Shown: positions 31,998 through 40,963, counted from the stretch's first letter. The stretch: DNA of 63,129 nt from Shewanella aquimarina (GCF_023349185.1 NZ_JAKIKY010000020.1:1-63129), one strand, 5' to 3'. Notes: generated by a model from the sequence alone, not told the origin. Numbers and translations are program-made.

Positions 31998-33245
31998 CTA
32001 ACTGGGCTCAGGCAGATGGGCCTGGATCAATGCGTTTCTCGGGGTTACCTCGATATCGCAAAAGGCGCTGAGACTCACCTGATAGCCCTGTTCCTCTAGG
32101 AAACAGACTCTATCGAGCAGCAGCCAAAGCTCCAAGGCCTCACGAAACAGGTGCGCCACCAGATCGATGCGCCGTGTCAGTCGCTGACGCTCAAGCCCCC
32201 TGGCAAGATAAGCCTCATCATCCCAAAGATCCGGCAAGTCCACCCGCTTTTGCGCCGCCGCCCATTGGCAGAAGTCGCGAAAACTACCACTTAACTGACT
32301 TTGTTTCACTGCGGGTATTGGCAGGTACTTAGCTCGGCCGCTGGCATCACGCTGCAGGCTATCGAAACCCAATCGCCAGGCCACCTCTTTAAGGCGAAGC
32401 GCCCTTGCCTTGGCGTTAGCAATCACAGATCGCTGCAAGGGAAGCTGAAGATCGTGTTTGCTGAGCGAGAGCTCACTCGCCTGAGCGAGAACTGACAGCG
32501 GCTGATAATGGCTGCAGGGGATCAGATGATAGCAACAGGGGGCGATTGCCAAGTCACGGGTTCTGGCCTTGGCGGCGCCGCGCAGCAGACTCATATGCAG
32601 CTCGCCGCAGGCATGCAGCGCCACCGCCTGCTGCTCACGCTTAAGCAGTTTTTGGGCAGACTCAGCCAGGGCATCGCCGCAGACGAAGCGTTGGGGCAAC
32701 TGCCACTGGTGGGCAAACTGCTCGCCGGCCTCACACAGCGACTGCTGCCACTCTAGGCTCACCACGGTTCGCGCTTGAGCCTTGGCCAGCAAGCGGCCCA
32801 GATGTCCCTTACCAGCACACCACTCCAAGATCTCATCATTCCTCGGGGTGACTCGCGCGGCAAAATCAACAATTTGCTGCCACTTACGCCCCTTGATATG
32901 GGCGCTGAAATGACTTTGTTCACTCTCTGACAGGCCTGCGTCGTGGGAGGCTTTGTCTGTCGGCCTGATCCCTTGTGCCAGTTCGCCCAGCAAGGGGAGC
33001 GGCCAGCTCAATCCTTTAGCGGCCAGATCCGCCTCGAGGGCAGGCGCCAGGCGCGCGTGCAGCGCCGCACTGTCGCTATCGAGACCGTCGATTTCATCGT
33101 CATGGATCTGCCAGAGCAGCTCGGCAAGCCTTGGAAACTCATCCTGCCAGGGCAAGGCTCTCGCCTCGAAGGCCTTCATCTGCCACAACGCGCGACTGCC
33201 CGTTAGCAAACTATCTAAGGCTGTAAACTGTTTGGCATACGACAT
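31998..33245 (-). CDS. SAM-dependent methyltransferase, RRNAD1/METTL25-like type
   Basis: The protein has 415 residues from the ATG at 33245 (GGGGGGCC upstream; six further in-frame codons precede it). The SAM-binding motif I is ILEWCAGKGHLGRLLA (about residues 140-155), and VALHACGELH (about 213-222) and the IAPCCYHLI motif follow. The D/A-P-C-C-Y tetrad is typical of the methyltransferase 13679/METTL25 group. A helical C-terminal half carries FRDFCQWAA. The substrate is unknown in bacteria. It is a single gene with terminators on both sides. Confidence 0.75.
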   Translation of the reverse strand: MSYAKQFTALDSLLTGSRALWQMKAFEARALPWQDEFPRLAELLWQIHDDEIDGLDSDSAALHARLAPALEADLAAKGLSWPLPLLGELAQGIRPTDKASHDAGLSESEQSHFSAHIKGRKWQQIVDFAARVTPRNDEILEWCAGKGHLGRLLAKAQARTVVSLEWQQSLCEAGEQFAHQWQLPQRFVCGDALAESAQKLLKREQQAVALHACGELHMSLLRGAAKARTRDLAIAPCCYHLIPCSHYQPLSVLAQASELSLSKHDLQLPLQRSVIANAKARALRLKEVAWRLGFDSLQRDASGRAKYLPIPAVKQSQLSGSFRDFCQWAAAQKRVDLPDLWDDEAYLARGLERQRLTRRIDLVAHLFREALELWLLLDRVCFLEEQGYQVSLSAFCDIEVTPRNALIQAHLPEPS

Positions 33246-33293
33246 TAAGGCCCCCCGGCTCACTCACCCTAACCAATAGGGCCAAAATAGAAA

Positions 33294-33316
33294 CGCCGGC
33301 GAAACCTCGCCGGCGC
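33294..33316 (-). terminator. GC-rich hairpin between lipoprotein and methyltransferase genes
   Basis: GCCGGCGA and TCGCCGGC pair around AACC. On the minus strand the stem is followed by GTTTCTATTTT, a weak U tract. It is a likely but imperfect terminator for the gene at 33379. Confidence 0.5.
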
Positions 33317-33378
33317 ACGCCAATTGTAAACCAGCTTGCTCTGCAATCACAGCCTGACCGCCGCTCTGGTCAGCCAGC

Positions 33379-34542
33379 TCATGTCGAAGACGGCCGCTGT
33401 TTAAAGGCCATGCGCTTACCCAACCAGACGCCAAGTCCCAAGGGAGCAAAGAAACAGACCACGAAGAATAGCACCAGATAGAGGATCAGGCTCTTGAGGG
33501 TCTTGGTCAGCTCGGCAAACGCGCGCTCGACCGCGTGCTGACTGATAGCATCGAGATCCGCCGCAGCCGCCACGCGCTGACGATTGACCATCTCCTCCAG
33601 CGCCAGACGCTCCTGTTGAACCATCTGGGTTAACGCCTCACGCTCAACAGAGAGCTTAGCCAGCTTATCGTCTGTGGTTTCACTGAGCTGCGCAAGCAGT
33701 GGCATCAGCTCACGACGCAGATCCACCGCCAGGGTCTGCATCATCTCTGGACTCTGAGCCATCAACTGCTGGAACTTAGCCGAGGTATCGCTGATGCTCT
33801 GCAGTGTCTGCTGCACAGTCTCAGGATTGATGTTGGCATGCAGGGCGTAGAGCTCCGCCTTCCAGCCTAGGATCTTAGGCGTCTGCTCGGCGATCATCGC
33901 CATGCGATCCGATACGTCACTCATCACCTCGGGCACAGTACCAAAGGTTGTCACCGCCTCAAATTCGCTGATGTTACGATAGGCCAGCCAGTCGTTGAAG
34001 GCGGAATGCCGGGCAAAGCTGAGATCCGTGATGGGATTCTTGGCCACATAATCTAAGATAAACGCCTGGTATTTCTTAAACTCGCCTGGCTCAACAAAGC
34101 CCTTTATGGAACGTTCAAAATCAGCCTGCAGCACCTTGCTGACCTCGATGGCGACCCCTTGTTGATCGCCAAACAGGGATGCGCCCGCACCGCCGTCGAA
34201 AAACGCGCTCATCTGCGCCGTCAGCGTCCAGGTATCCACCATGGCCGCGACGGGGGACGCCTGAAAGATCGCCCGCTGCAACGCCTGTTCGCTGTTGATC
34301 TTCCACATCAAGGCATTGGATTTGATAGACAGATCATCCCCTTTCTCCAGCACTATCTGATCCGCCCCCTGCTCCACCTTGGCGTAGAAGGTGTGGCTAA
34401 AGTCGCGGCTGAAGACCCGCATGTTAAGCTGTGCCTGTGGCAAGGGTTCGATACCACTCTCGAGTTTAACTTCCAGTAACGAACAGGCCGATAAGCTCAA
34501 CATGCCGATCACCAAGAGGACAGATCTGTATTTCAGCCCCAT
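33379..34542 (-). CDS. Lipoprotein-like protein with C-terminal membrane anchor
   Basis: The protein has 387 residues from the ATG at 34542 (GGGGTG upstream), where a lipoprotein signal MGLKYRSVLLVIGMLSLSACS ends in the lipobox LSAC. A folded domain (about residues 25-240) with repeated VxTW and SFARHSAFNDWLAYRNISEFEAVTTFG follows. A long coiled coil (about 245-340, METQ-type heptads TTDDKLAKLSVEREALTQMV) comes next, then a membrane span SLILYLVLFFVVCFFAPLGLGVWLG (about 350-375) with a basic end. I do not recognise the family. Two anchors would force a periplasm-spanning or tethering arrangement. Confidence 0.65.
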   Translation of the reverse strand: MGLKYRSVLLVIGMLSLSACSLLEVKLESGIEPLPQAQLNMRVFSRDFSHTFYAKVEQGADQIVLEKGDDLSIKSNALMWKINSEQALQRAIFQASPVAAMVDTWTLTAQMSAFFDGGAGASLFGDQQGVAIEVSKVLQADFERSIKGFVEPGEFKKYQAFILDYVAKNPITDLSFARHSAFNDWLAYRNISEFEAVTTFGTVPEVMSDVSDRMAMIAEQTPKILGWKAELYALHANINPETVQQTLQSISDTSAKFQQLMAQSPEMMQTLAVDLRRELMPLLAQLSETTDDKLAKLSVEREALTQMVQQERLALEEMVNRQRVAAAADLDAISQHAVERAFAELTKTLKSLILYLVLFFVVCFFAPLGLGVWLGKRMAFKQRPSST

Positions 34543-34703
34543 AACAACACCCCGCAAAAATTCACAACCAATTGAATTTAAATGACTAATAACAAGATGC
34601 TAGCACCAATAAACAGCGTGCACCAGCATCACAGCCAGGTTGAACCCTCACCTTAGCTATTTTAGAATGCCGCCACCACTTCACATGAGTATATAAAGCT
34701 AAG

Positions 34704-34946
34704 ATGCAATCACCCTGCGTGGCCCGTTGTGGCCTAAATGATGAAGATATCTGTATGGGCTGTTATCGCCATATCGACGAAATAGTCGGTTGGGGACAGG
34801 CGGACGAGTCACGTCAGGCCGAAATTTGGGCCAATGTGAAGCGTCGAAAGCAGCAAGGAAAAACCGGGGAAAACCAGCAGATCATCAGCCGTCAGAAGTG
34901 GCTAGAGGCGGAGCGGCGTCTCGCAGCGCAAGACGCCGATAATTAG
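34704..34946 (+). CDS. DUF1289-family small protein
   Basis: The 80-residue protein shows the DUF1289 signature: SPCVARCGLNDEDICMGCYRHIDEIVGW, with four cysteines at about residues 5, 9, 17 and 20, as a probable metal-binding site. The C-terminal half is a charged helix. It is widespread in proteobacteria but of unknown function. Only a weak ribosome-binding site precedes it. Confidence 0.85.
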   Translation: MQSPCVARCGLNDEDICMGCYRHIDEIVGWGQADESRQAEIWANVKRRKQQGKTGENQQIISRQKWLEAERRLAAQDADN

Positions 34947-34959
34947 CAAAGCATGAGCC

Positions 34960-35325
34960 TTACTTCTTGTTCATCATGTTCTTGAGATCGGCGAAGGGAT
35001 TGTAGGTCGCCGCTTCTACCTGAGTCTCACTCGTCGGTCCGTACTGGATCAACTCTTCATACTTGGCATGTTCGTTATCATGGCAATAGAGGCAGAGTAG
35101 CTCCCAGTTGGAGCCATCGCTGGGATTGTTGTCATGATTGTGGTCCCTGTGATGCACCGTCAGCTCCCTGAGATTGGAATGGGTGAATTCGCGGGTACAG
35201 CGGCCGCAGATCCAGGGATATAATTTAAGGGCCTGTTCACGGTAGCCCGATTCGCGCTTGGCCTTATACTCGCGGGCCTCGGCCAGCACTCTATCTAATT
35301 TACTTTGACCTTGATGGGTAGACAT
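34960..35325 (-). CDS. HNH endonuclease, YajD-like
   Basis: The 121-residue protein has a zinc-binding CGRCTREF, the HNH core LTVHHRDHNHDNNPSDGSNWELLCLYCHDNEHAK (about residues 51-85) and a basic N-terminus. It resembles E. coli YajD. The active HHRDHNHD and CLYCHDNEH segments look intact. There is no restriction or phage context; the role is unknown. It converges with the DUF1289 gene, 13 bases apart. Confidence 0.85.
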   Translation of the reverse strand: MSTHQGQSKLDRVLAEAREYKAKRESGYREQALKLYPWICGRCTREFTHSNLRELTVHHRDHNHDNNPSDGSNWELLCLYCHDNEHAKYEELIQYGPTSETQVEAATYNPFADLKNMMNKK

Positions 35326-35490
35326 AAGCTCGTCTCTGTTCTTGCCCCTATTGGGCGACTCTATTCACAGGCAATATACCCATAGTCGCCGCAAAAGGGA
35401 ATCAAGATGATCCTTTACCGAACAAGGCACCAACAATGCTCTACATCGGCTTACAAAAGAGAGTGCCACGAGGACTTATTCGCAACTTTC

Positions 35491-36084
35491 TTAGGTTTGA
35501 GCATACCACTTCATGGCCAGCGCCAGATTTTGGCGCATAAAATCTTCCTTCAGCGCCATATAACGCCGGCTATCATGGTCACACTCAAACGCAGCCTGTC
35601 GCTTTAACTGCCCATATTGATTCACTAACTCTGAGTGGGCGATAAGATAATCACGAAAGGCGCGGTGGGCGATCAGCTGCTGGCTGCCGCTTTGAAAGGC
35701 ATGCAGATGATGGGTGCGTTGCGGACCAGCTTTGTATTCATCCCTTTTCCCTTCTTCGCTTATATCTTTTTCGCTTTTACTTTCTTCGCTTTTACTTTCT
35801 TCGCTTTTGCAAAAGTAGCGCCGCCCGCTAATGCCATTTTCACCACGGGCGACATAGCCTAAGGCCCTTAGTTGCTCGGCCTGTGCATCCAGCGCCGCCA
35901 AGCTGTCGACCTCTAGCAGCATATCGATAATCGGCTTGGCCGCCAGCCCAGGCACCGAGGTACTGCCGATATGCTCAAGGCTAACGACACACTCCCCCAG
36001 CGCCATCAGCAGCTGCGCCTTCTCGACCTTAAACACCTGATGCCAACTCATCTGATGGTCGATCACCACTATGCTGCGCGCCAT
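35491..36084 (-). CDS. GrpB-family (UPF0157) protein with a Lys/Ser/Glu repeat insertion
   Basis: The protein has 197 residues from the ATG at 36084, which is preceded by AGAGGAGAGAAG; the frame is open 19 codons upstream. Family landmarks are VVSLEHIGSTSVPGLAAKPIIDMLLEV (about residues 34-60, a nucleotidyltransferase-like GS-x-x-VPG motif), and HHLHAFQ and LIAHRAFRDYLIAH. Between them lies an insertion of about 25 residues, KSEESKSEESKSEKDISEE, encoded by a 15-base tandem repeat. GrpB proteins are related to nucleotidyltransferases such as CoaE fusion domains; function unproven. Confidence 0.8.
   Translation of the reverse strand: MARSIVVIDHQMSWHQVFKVEKAQLLMALGECVVSLEHIGSTSVPGLAAKPIIDMLLEVDSLAALDAQAEQLRALGYVARGENGISGRRYFCKSEESKSEESKSEKDISEEGKRDEYKAGPQRTHHLHAFQSGSQQLIAHRAFRDYLIAHSELVNQYGQLKRQAAFECDHDSRRYMALKEDFMRQNLALAMKWYAQT
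35757..35815. repeat. In-frame 15-bp tandem repeat inside the GrpB-family gene
   Basis: CTTCTTCGCTTTTAC-type units repeat three to four times on the plus strand and read as KSEES on the coding strand. The unit is a multiple of three, so copy number can change without frameshift. Confidence 0.75.
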
Positions 36085-36197
36085 CTCTTCTCTCCTCTTT
36101 GATTGGGCTGATGGGTTAATAAACAAATGCAAGAGTGACAAGTCGACTAACGCATCACAAGACAGTCTTGCGCTAACCTTGCAAGGTTAGCCCTCCA

Positions 36198-37124
36198 CTA
36201 ACTCTTACTACCCTCGCCTGCTCTTACCAGGCTCGCCAGCATAAATAGAACAAATAAGCCGGTTAACAGAAAGAGGAATACCAGCGCCTGGGTCAGATCA
36301 CCTTGTGTAACCTTAAGAAGCGCCCCAAATAGATCGTCGAAATTATGCCAGATATAACCGGCCAGCAACGCCAACAGCGCGAGGGAAAAATAGCGAATCA
36401 ACCCGGCGCCCAGCTTCTCATCATGTGGCCGATGCCAATTAATCAACGCCAGCCCAAAACCCAGTATAGGCGTCAAAAGCACTGTCCATACCGCCAGATA
36501 GTTGAGCCCAAGGGGCAAGATGCTGGCGAAGGCCAGCAAGGGATAGGCGACATTATAAAAAAGAATCCCCAATAGGAGTCGCCCGAACAGGCTAAGCCAA
36601 ATCGGCGTTTCAGCTCCAGCATCGAGATCCAGCCCCCGCCGATTAGCGAGTCCCCCGGCAAGGGGAAGATGCGCCATGGGTAAGATGACCGCCATCGCCA
36701 GACCACCAGAGAGAGTAACCAGCATGATGAAATAACGCAGATCGGCAAACTGAGCCAAGCGGTTGGCTATGGTGAAATAGTCCATCTGCGCCGCGAGTGG
36801 GCCATAAGCTATGCTTAGCAACCAATTACTCAGCTCGAACAGGCTGGGCACCTGCCCCCCAATGAGATAGGTGACGACCGGCCAGTAACCAACAAAGAGC
36901 AAACACGCCGCATAGAGTGGCAGGGAAAAGAGCATTATCACACTCACCAGCAGATTCACACTGGGGCGGACACCAAAGAGCAGTATCAACCAGAGCCCCC
37001 ACGCGGGGTTGGTAAAAGTAAAAAACGGCTTAGTCAGGGCAATATCCTTAAGATACAGATAGCCCCCCTTGGCAAGGGTTAACCCCAAGAGCAACACAAA
37101 CAATAGGCCAAGGCCCGCCCTCAT
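36198..37124 (-). CDS. Multi-span inner-membrane protein, hypothetical
   Basis: The protein has 308 residues from the ATG at 37124 (GAAGG upstream); an in-frame ATG at 37160 would add 12 polar residues. About seven to eight hydrophobic spans are visible, at about residues 5-20, 40-52, 57-82, 130-155, 188-212, 215-235, 250-265 and 282-305. There are no recognisable catalytic or transporter motifs. The loops are short except for LANRRGLDLDAGAETPIW. I do not recognise a family. It lies 113 bases from the GrpB gene with no other linkage. Confidence 0.6.
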   Translation of the reverse strand: MRAGLGLLFVLLLGLTLAKGGYLYLKDIALTKPFFTFTNPAWGLWLILLFGVRPSVNLLVSVIMLFSLPLYAACLLFVGYWPVVTYLIGGQVPSLFELSNWLLSIAYGPLAAQMDYFTIANRLAQFADLRYFIMLVTLSGGLAMAVILPMAHLPLAGGLANRRGLDLDAGAETPIWLSLFGRLLLGILFYNVAYPLLAFASILPLGLNYLAVWTVLLTPILGFGLALINWHRPHDEKLGAGLIRYFSLALLALLAGYIWHNFDDLFGALLKVTQGDLTQALVFLFLLTGLFVLFMLASLVRAGEGSKS

Positions 37125-37160
37125 CTTATTGCCTTCGCCCTTATTAAATATCCCAAGCAC

Positions 37161-37491
37161 TCAAAATCCCTCTTATAAATCGATATTCGGTCGCAGGCAC
37201 AAAGCCCTCACAGTCCTAACTGAGCCAGCCAAACGCCAAACATTACCAGCCAGACATTGCCTGCCAAATTAAAGACGCCCTAGTGTAGATCTCCCCTAGA
37301 GGGATTGAAAGCTAACTAACTGAAAAATAATGGGTCTGACCAACAAAGCTGGCCCCCAATAAGATACCTGCTCTGGGACCAGCCTAGATAATCGAGCCAA
37401 CTGCTGGAAGAAAGGCGCTATCTCTTCTATCGAGGCGAGGCCACTGCAGGATAAGGAGACCTTGGCAGCGCCGGCTAGCTGTCAGACTTAG
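37161..37491. other. Gap without visible genes
   Basis: No open frame with a ribosome-binding site, and no strong hairpin, is seen in these 331 bases. A CTAGCTGTCAGACTTAGCTAGCTGTCAGA duplication (about 37475-37503) straddles the stop codon of the next minus-strand gene (GFA, ending at 37492), so it is another repeat at a gene end. Confidence 0.4.
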
Positions 37492-37884
37492 CTAGCTGTC
37501 AGAGGGATGATTCACCCCATCACTCACAGCCACCTCTCCGATATCATAGGGGTTAACCCCTTCGAGACAGCCTAGATTAACACCATACTCATTCGGGTTA
37601 GAGCGGCGCTGATGATGGGTGTAGATGCGGCAAATCCCGCAGAAATAATGCTTCGCGGTATGGGTATTAAACTGGTACAGCTTAAGCTGCTCTTGCCCCT
37701 TAACGACGCTTAATCCGTCTAGCGTCACCGAGACTACGATAGCCCCCTTGCGGCGACAGATAGAGCAATCACAGCGCCTGGGCTTCTGTATGCCATTGGG
37801 TAGACTCAAGGCCAACTCCACCGCCCCACAATGACAACTCGCCTTGTGCACAGGCAAAATCTCGGTGTTACCGACTCGTTTCAT
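37492..37884 (-). CDS. GFA/CENP-V-family zinc protein
   Basis: The 130-residue protein has the GFA signature: SCHCGAVELAL (about residues 16-26), RRCDCSICRRKGA (about 37-49) and HYFCGICRIYTHH (about 80-92), i.e. seven cysteines for two zinc ions. The family is named after glutathione-dependent formaldehyde-activating enzyme, although most members have no proven activity. A 14-base direct repeat includes its stop codon. It stands alone. Confidence 0.9.
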   Translation of the reverse strand: MKRVGNTEILPVHKASCHCGAVELALSLPNGIQKPRRCDCSICRRKGAIVVSVTLDGLSVVKGQEQLKLYQFNTHTAKHYFCGICRIYTHHQRRSNPNEYGVNLGCLEGVNPYDIGEVAVSDGVNHPSDS

Positions 37885-37960
37885 CGTGCTCTCTCCTCGC
37901 TAACGCTTAGCTTGATAGCGCTTAAGTTGCTAGCGCATCGTTTAAGCTTTCCAAGACGTT
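37885..37960. repeat. AGCGCT/GCTAGC-rich degenerate repeat
   Basis: CGCTAACGCTTAGCTTGATAGCGCTTAAGTTGCTAGCGCATCG contains several diverged copies of a GCTTAGCG-like unit. It lies between the GFA start and the stop of the next minus-strand gene at 37977. Confidence 0.45.
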
Positions 37961-37976
37961 TGTTCTCAATAAAAAA

Positions 37977-38342
37977 TTAGCGACCATGTTGTGATTGCAC
38001 CACCGAGTCACTCTTCACCTTGGCGCCACAATAGAGACAGGTAACATGGCGCGGCGCTAGTTTTCTACCACAACCGACGCAATGAATGGCCGGGGTAAAT
38101 TTTCCATCGAGCTTGCCATCGCGCAGATCGATCTCCTGGATCTTGGCAACCAGCATCTCCTTGTTAAAGCCTATCTCTTCGAGTAACTCAGACATGGCAA
38201 GACACACCATTGAGAGGTGATCTATCTGATCTTGAAGGCCCTGCAAGCTTACCTCATTGGCTCTGGCGTGAGACTTAGCCTGCCCCGCTTCCCTTGCTAA
38301 ATCGTTGATTCTGAAGTTTTGAAAAATATCGTATATATCCAT
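37977..38342 (-). CDS. Zinc-ribbon hypothetical protein
   Basis: The 121-residue protein has a helical N-terminal part (about residues 5-75, with a coiled-coil like SLQGLQDQIDHLSMVCLAMSELLEEIG) and a C-terminal zinc ribbon C-V-G-C(about 93)...C-L-Y-C-G (about 106). It is likely a cytosolic scaffold or nucleic-acid-binding protein. GGGAGACGTT precedes the start. It follows the zinc-finger membrane protein gene by 12 bases, so the two are probably co-transcribed. Function unknown. Confidence 0.7.
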   Translation of the reverse strand: MDIYDIFQNFRINDLAREAGQAKSHARANEVSLQGLQDQIDHLSMVCLAMSELLEEIGFNKEMLVAKIQEIDLRDGKLDGKFTPAIHCVGCGRKLAPRHVTCLYCGAKVKSDSVVQSQHGR

Positions 38343-38354
38343 AACGTCTCCCTG

Positions 38355-38807
38355 TTAAATAAGAAATGGCGCCAATATCAGCGCCGCTACCAGCACCAGC
38401 AACAAAGGCGCGTAATAGCCAAGCACAAGGTCATAAATCGACCTACCTCGCTGCAGGCGATGGCGAATCAGCTCTCCAACCTTAGTGGCGATATAAGCAT
38501 TGCTAAGCCAGCCAACGATGAATAGCAGCAGGCTTAACACTATGGCCGCAGTCCCGTGAACCCAAAAGAGAACGGCGACGGGTAGCAGCATCACCAGGGG
38601 AATATAGGGCAAGGTGGCCAAGGGGCCATAGCCCATATAGGTATTTGAAAATGAGCCGATAATAAGGTCTCGCCTTAGGCCTGAAAGTCTCTGCTTAAAT
38701 GAGGGATTACACATTTCACAGCTGGGCCGAGCCAAGCCTTTCGACGCATAATATTTGTGCTGACTAGGTTTATCTTTCCAGCCGCATTTAGGACAGGTCC
38801 ATGCCAT
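38355..38807 (-). CDS. Membrane protein with an N-terminal zinc finger
   Basis: The 150-residue protein begins MAWTCPKCGWKDKPSQ and continues with PSCEMCNPS, together a four-cysteine zinc site (about residues 5, 8, 31 and 34). Two or three membrane spans follow: about residues 58-72 (LPYIPLVMLLPVAVL), 78-97 (TAAIVLSLLLFIVGWLSNAY) and 130-150. The order cytosolic zinc finger plus membrane helices recurs in the unrelated gene at 41209. Family not recognised. It probably forms a two-gene unit with the gene at 37977. Confidence 0.65.
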   Translation of the reverse strand: MAWTCPKCGWKDKPSQHKYYASKGLARPSCEMCNPSFKQRLSGLRRDLIIGSFSNTYMGYGPLATLPYIPLVMLLPVAVLFWVHGTAAIVLSLLLFIVGWLSNAYIATKVGELIRHRLQRGRSIYDLVLGYYAPLLLVLVAALILAPFLI

Positions 38808-39098
38808 AACCGTTTAAACGCCTATCACTCTATTCATCGGCGCCTTTCTCTCGTTCGAAACCGTACTGGCTAAGGACACTAACGCAAATAGTAAAACGCA
38901 TCAAGCAGTTACGACAATGGCGCTATCACTTCCACTAAATAGGCTTAAAGCAAGACACTAATAAGGCCACCGAAATCGAGACTCTGTTGCGCTTCGAGAT
39001 AGGGCTTTCACATTCATGGCTGAGAGATTTAAGTTGTACGCAATATCAAAACTGTTTAAATTTCTTAGTTGAATTACCTGCTTTTACGCGAGATCCGC

Positions 39099-39980
39099 AT
39101 GTTAACTATGCCTCAGATCCCCGATGTTCACTTTAAAGAGTCACACCTGCCTGAGGTGGGATTTGAGGTCATAGATCTTGCCAGCATCTATCGTAGACAT
39201 GAATCGGGTAACTTGCCGTTCGCCAATGTCCCCCATCGAATCACATTTCACAACTTGTTACTCATTACCCAAGGTACGGGCGAACATTTGGTGGACTTTC
39301 ATCAATTCCCGGTATCGAAAGGCAGCATAGTATTTATCAATAAAGGGCAAGTGCACAAGTTTGACACCAAGCAAAAACCACAAGGTAAACTTATTGTATT
39401 TACAGAAGAATATATTCAACGAGTCACATCTAATGCTGGCATTCAGATATTGCCACCCACCCACTTCATCTCTTCGGCGCTCCCCAGTTTCCGAGTCGAT
39501 GAGGTTACCCGTGAGCAACTTGCTCATCTGATACAGCTCATCGAGAGTGAGTTTCACGCTTACCATATCAACATTAAATACCTACAGACCCTACTTGCTG
39601 CCTTACTGATCAAGACGAGTGAAGGAAGGCCAGACATTTACCATTCGAGCATGAAGCAATATCAGGTAGCACTATTTAATCGTTTTATCACGCTCTTGGA
39701 GCAGAACTACTCAAAGACAAGAGATGCAAATGACTATGCTGAGCTGCTAGGCACAACTTACAAAACGCTTAATAAGCTATGTAAACTCGTCACCAACAAA
39801 ACGGCCAAACAACTTATTGATGCTTATACTATTTTGGAAGCTAAGCGGCGTCTGATCGTTGAGAAGTATCAAATACAACAACTCTCCGAGTCACTGGGCT
39901 TTGACGAGCCAAGCAACTTCGTAAAATACTTTAAAAAACATACCCTGATGACCCCAAGCCAATTTAGAAACAGCAATTAG
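39099..39980 (+). CDS. AraC-family transcriptional regulator
   Basis: The protein has 293 residues from the ATG at 39099; an ATG at 39108 and a TTG at 39069 are alternatives, and no strong ribosome-binding site distinguishes them. It has an N-terminal cupin-like sensor (about residues 25-130: HNLLLITQGTGEHLVDFHQFPVSKGSIVFINKGQVH) and a C-terminal AraC DNA-binding domain with two helix-turn-helices (about 200-293), ending in LGFDEPSNFVKYFKKHTLMTPSQFRN. It lies 94 bases before a secreted SnoaL-like gene on the same strand, which it may control. Confidence 0.85.
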   Translation: MLTMPQIPDVHFKESHLPEVGFEVIDLASIYRRHESGNLPFANVPHRITFHNLLLITQGTGEHLVDFHQFPVSKGSIVFINKGQVHKFDTKQKPQGKLIVFTEEYIQRVTSNAGIQILPPTHFISSALPSFRVDEVTREQLAHLIQLIESEFHAYHINIKYLQTLLAALLIKTSEGRPDIYHSSMKQYQVALFNRFITLLEQNYSKTRDANDYAELLGTTYKTLNKLCKLVTNKTAKQLIDAYTILEAKRRLIVEKYQIQQLSESLGFDEPSNFVKYFKKHTLMTPSQFRNSN

Positions 39981-40074
39981 GTTCAACATTTACCATTTCC
40001 CCTCCCACATTTACCTAACGATTTATCCTCATCTTTTTAGAATTCACTCAACCTAACCGAGTGGATGTAAAAAA

Positions 40075-40938
40075 ATGAAATGTAAAACCGTCGTAGGCCT
40101 GCTTGCAAGCGCCCTAACCTTATCTGCTATTTCTATCCCATCATCAGCTGTGGAGTCTGACATGACCATATCGAATCGAGATAAAGCCGTTACATTACTA
40201 AACTCAATAGAAACGGGAGACCAAAACGCCGTTAGCTATGTTAACCCACAGAAATATACCCAGCACAACCTAGCCGTTGCCGACGGTCTAGCGGGATTCG
40301 GTGAACTCTTACAAGCTCTCCCCAAGGGCAGTGCAAGAGTAAATGTCATCAGGGCGTTTCAGGACGGGGATTATGTCTTCACCCAAACCGACTACAACTT
40401 TTTTGGCCCCAAGGTAGGCTTCGACATCTTCAGATTTGAAGAGGGAAAAATAGTTGAGCACTGGGATAACCTAGACATTAAAGCCGATAAGCCTAACCCA
40501 AGTAATCGAACCCAACTTGATGGTTCAACCGAAATCAAAGACACAGATAAGACAGAAGCAAACAAGGCCCTAGTCACGGATTTTGTCAACACAGTCCTGG
40601 TGAATGGCGAGTATGACAAGCTAAGTCAGTTTATCGATGATAATAATTACCTGCAGCACAACACGGCAATTGCCGACGGCTTATCGGGTCTTGGCCAAGC
40701 CATTGAAGCTATGGCCAAGCAAGGGATCACTATGGAATATTTTAAAAACCACAAGGTGCTTGGTGAGGGTAATTTCGTATTAGCCGTTAGCGAGGGAGCA
40801 TTCGCCGATAAACCGACTTCCTACTACGACTTATTCCGAGTCGAGAACGGCAAGATTGTCGAGCACTGGGATGTCATGGAAACCATTCTGCCACAGGCTC
40901 GGTGGAAGAACACCAACGGCAAGTTTGGTAACCTTTAA
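40075..40938 (+). CDS. Secreted protein with two SnoaL/NTF2-like domains
   Basis: The 287-residue protein has a signal peptide (about residues 1-25, ISIPSSAVES). Two homologous NTF2-like domains follow (about residues 35-150 and 165-285). Each carries the same blocks: QHNLAVADGLAGFGELLQAL and QHNTAIADGLSGLGQAIEAM, then FDIFRFEEGKIVEHWDN and YDLFRVENGKIVEHWDV. This type is annotated as SnoaL-like or predicted polyketide-cyclase-related and is usually one domain long, so this is an internal duplication. It binds or modifies an unknown small molecule outside the cytosol. It lies behind the AraC gene. Confidence 0.8.
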   Translation: MKCKTVVGLLASALTLSAISIPSSAVESDMTISNRDKAVTLLNSIETGDQNAVSYVNPQKYTQHNLAVADGLAGFGELLQALPKGSARVNVIRAFQDGDYVFTQTDYNFFGPKVGFDIFRFEEGKIVEHWDNLDIKADKPNPSNRTQLDGSTEIKDTDKTEANKALVTDFVNTVLVNGEYDKLSQFIDDNNYLQHNTAIADGLSGLGQAIEAMAKQGITMEYFKNHKVLGEGNFVLAVSEGAFADKPTSYYDLFRVENGKIVEHWDVMETILPQARWKNTNGKFGNL

Positions 40939-40963
40939 TTTGGTAACCATTAAGTAAGTGCGA

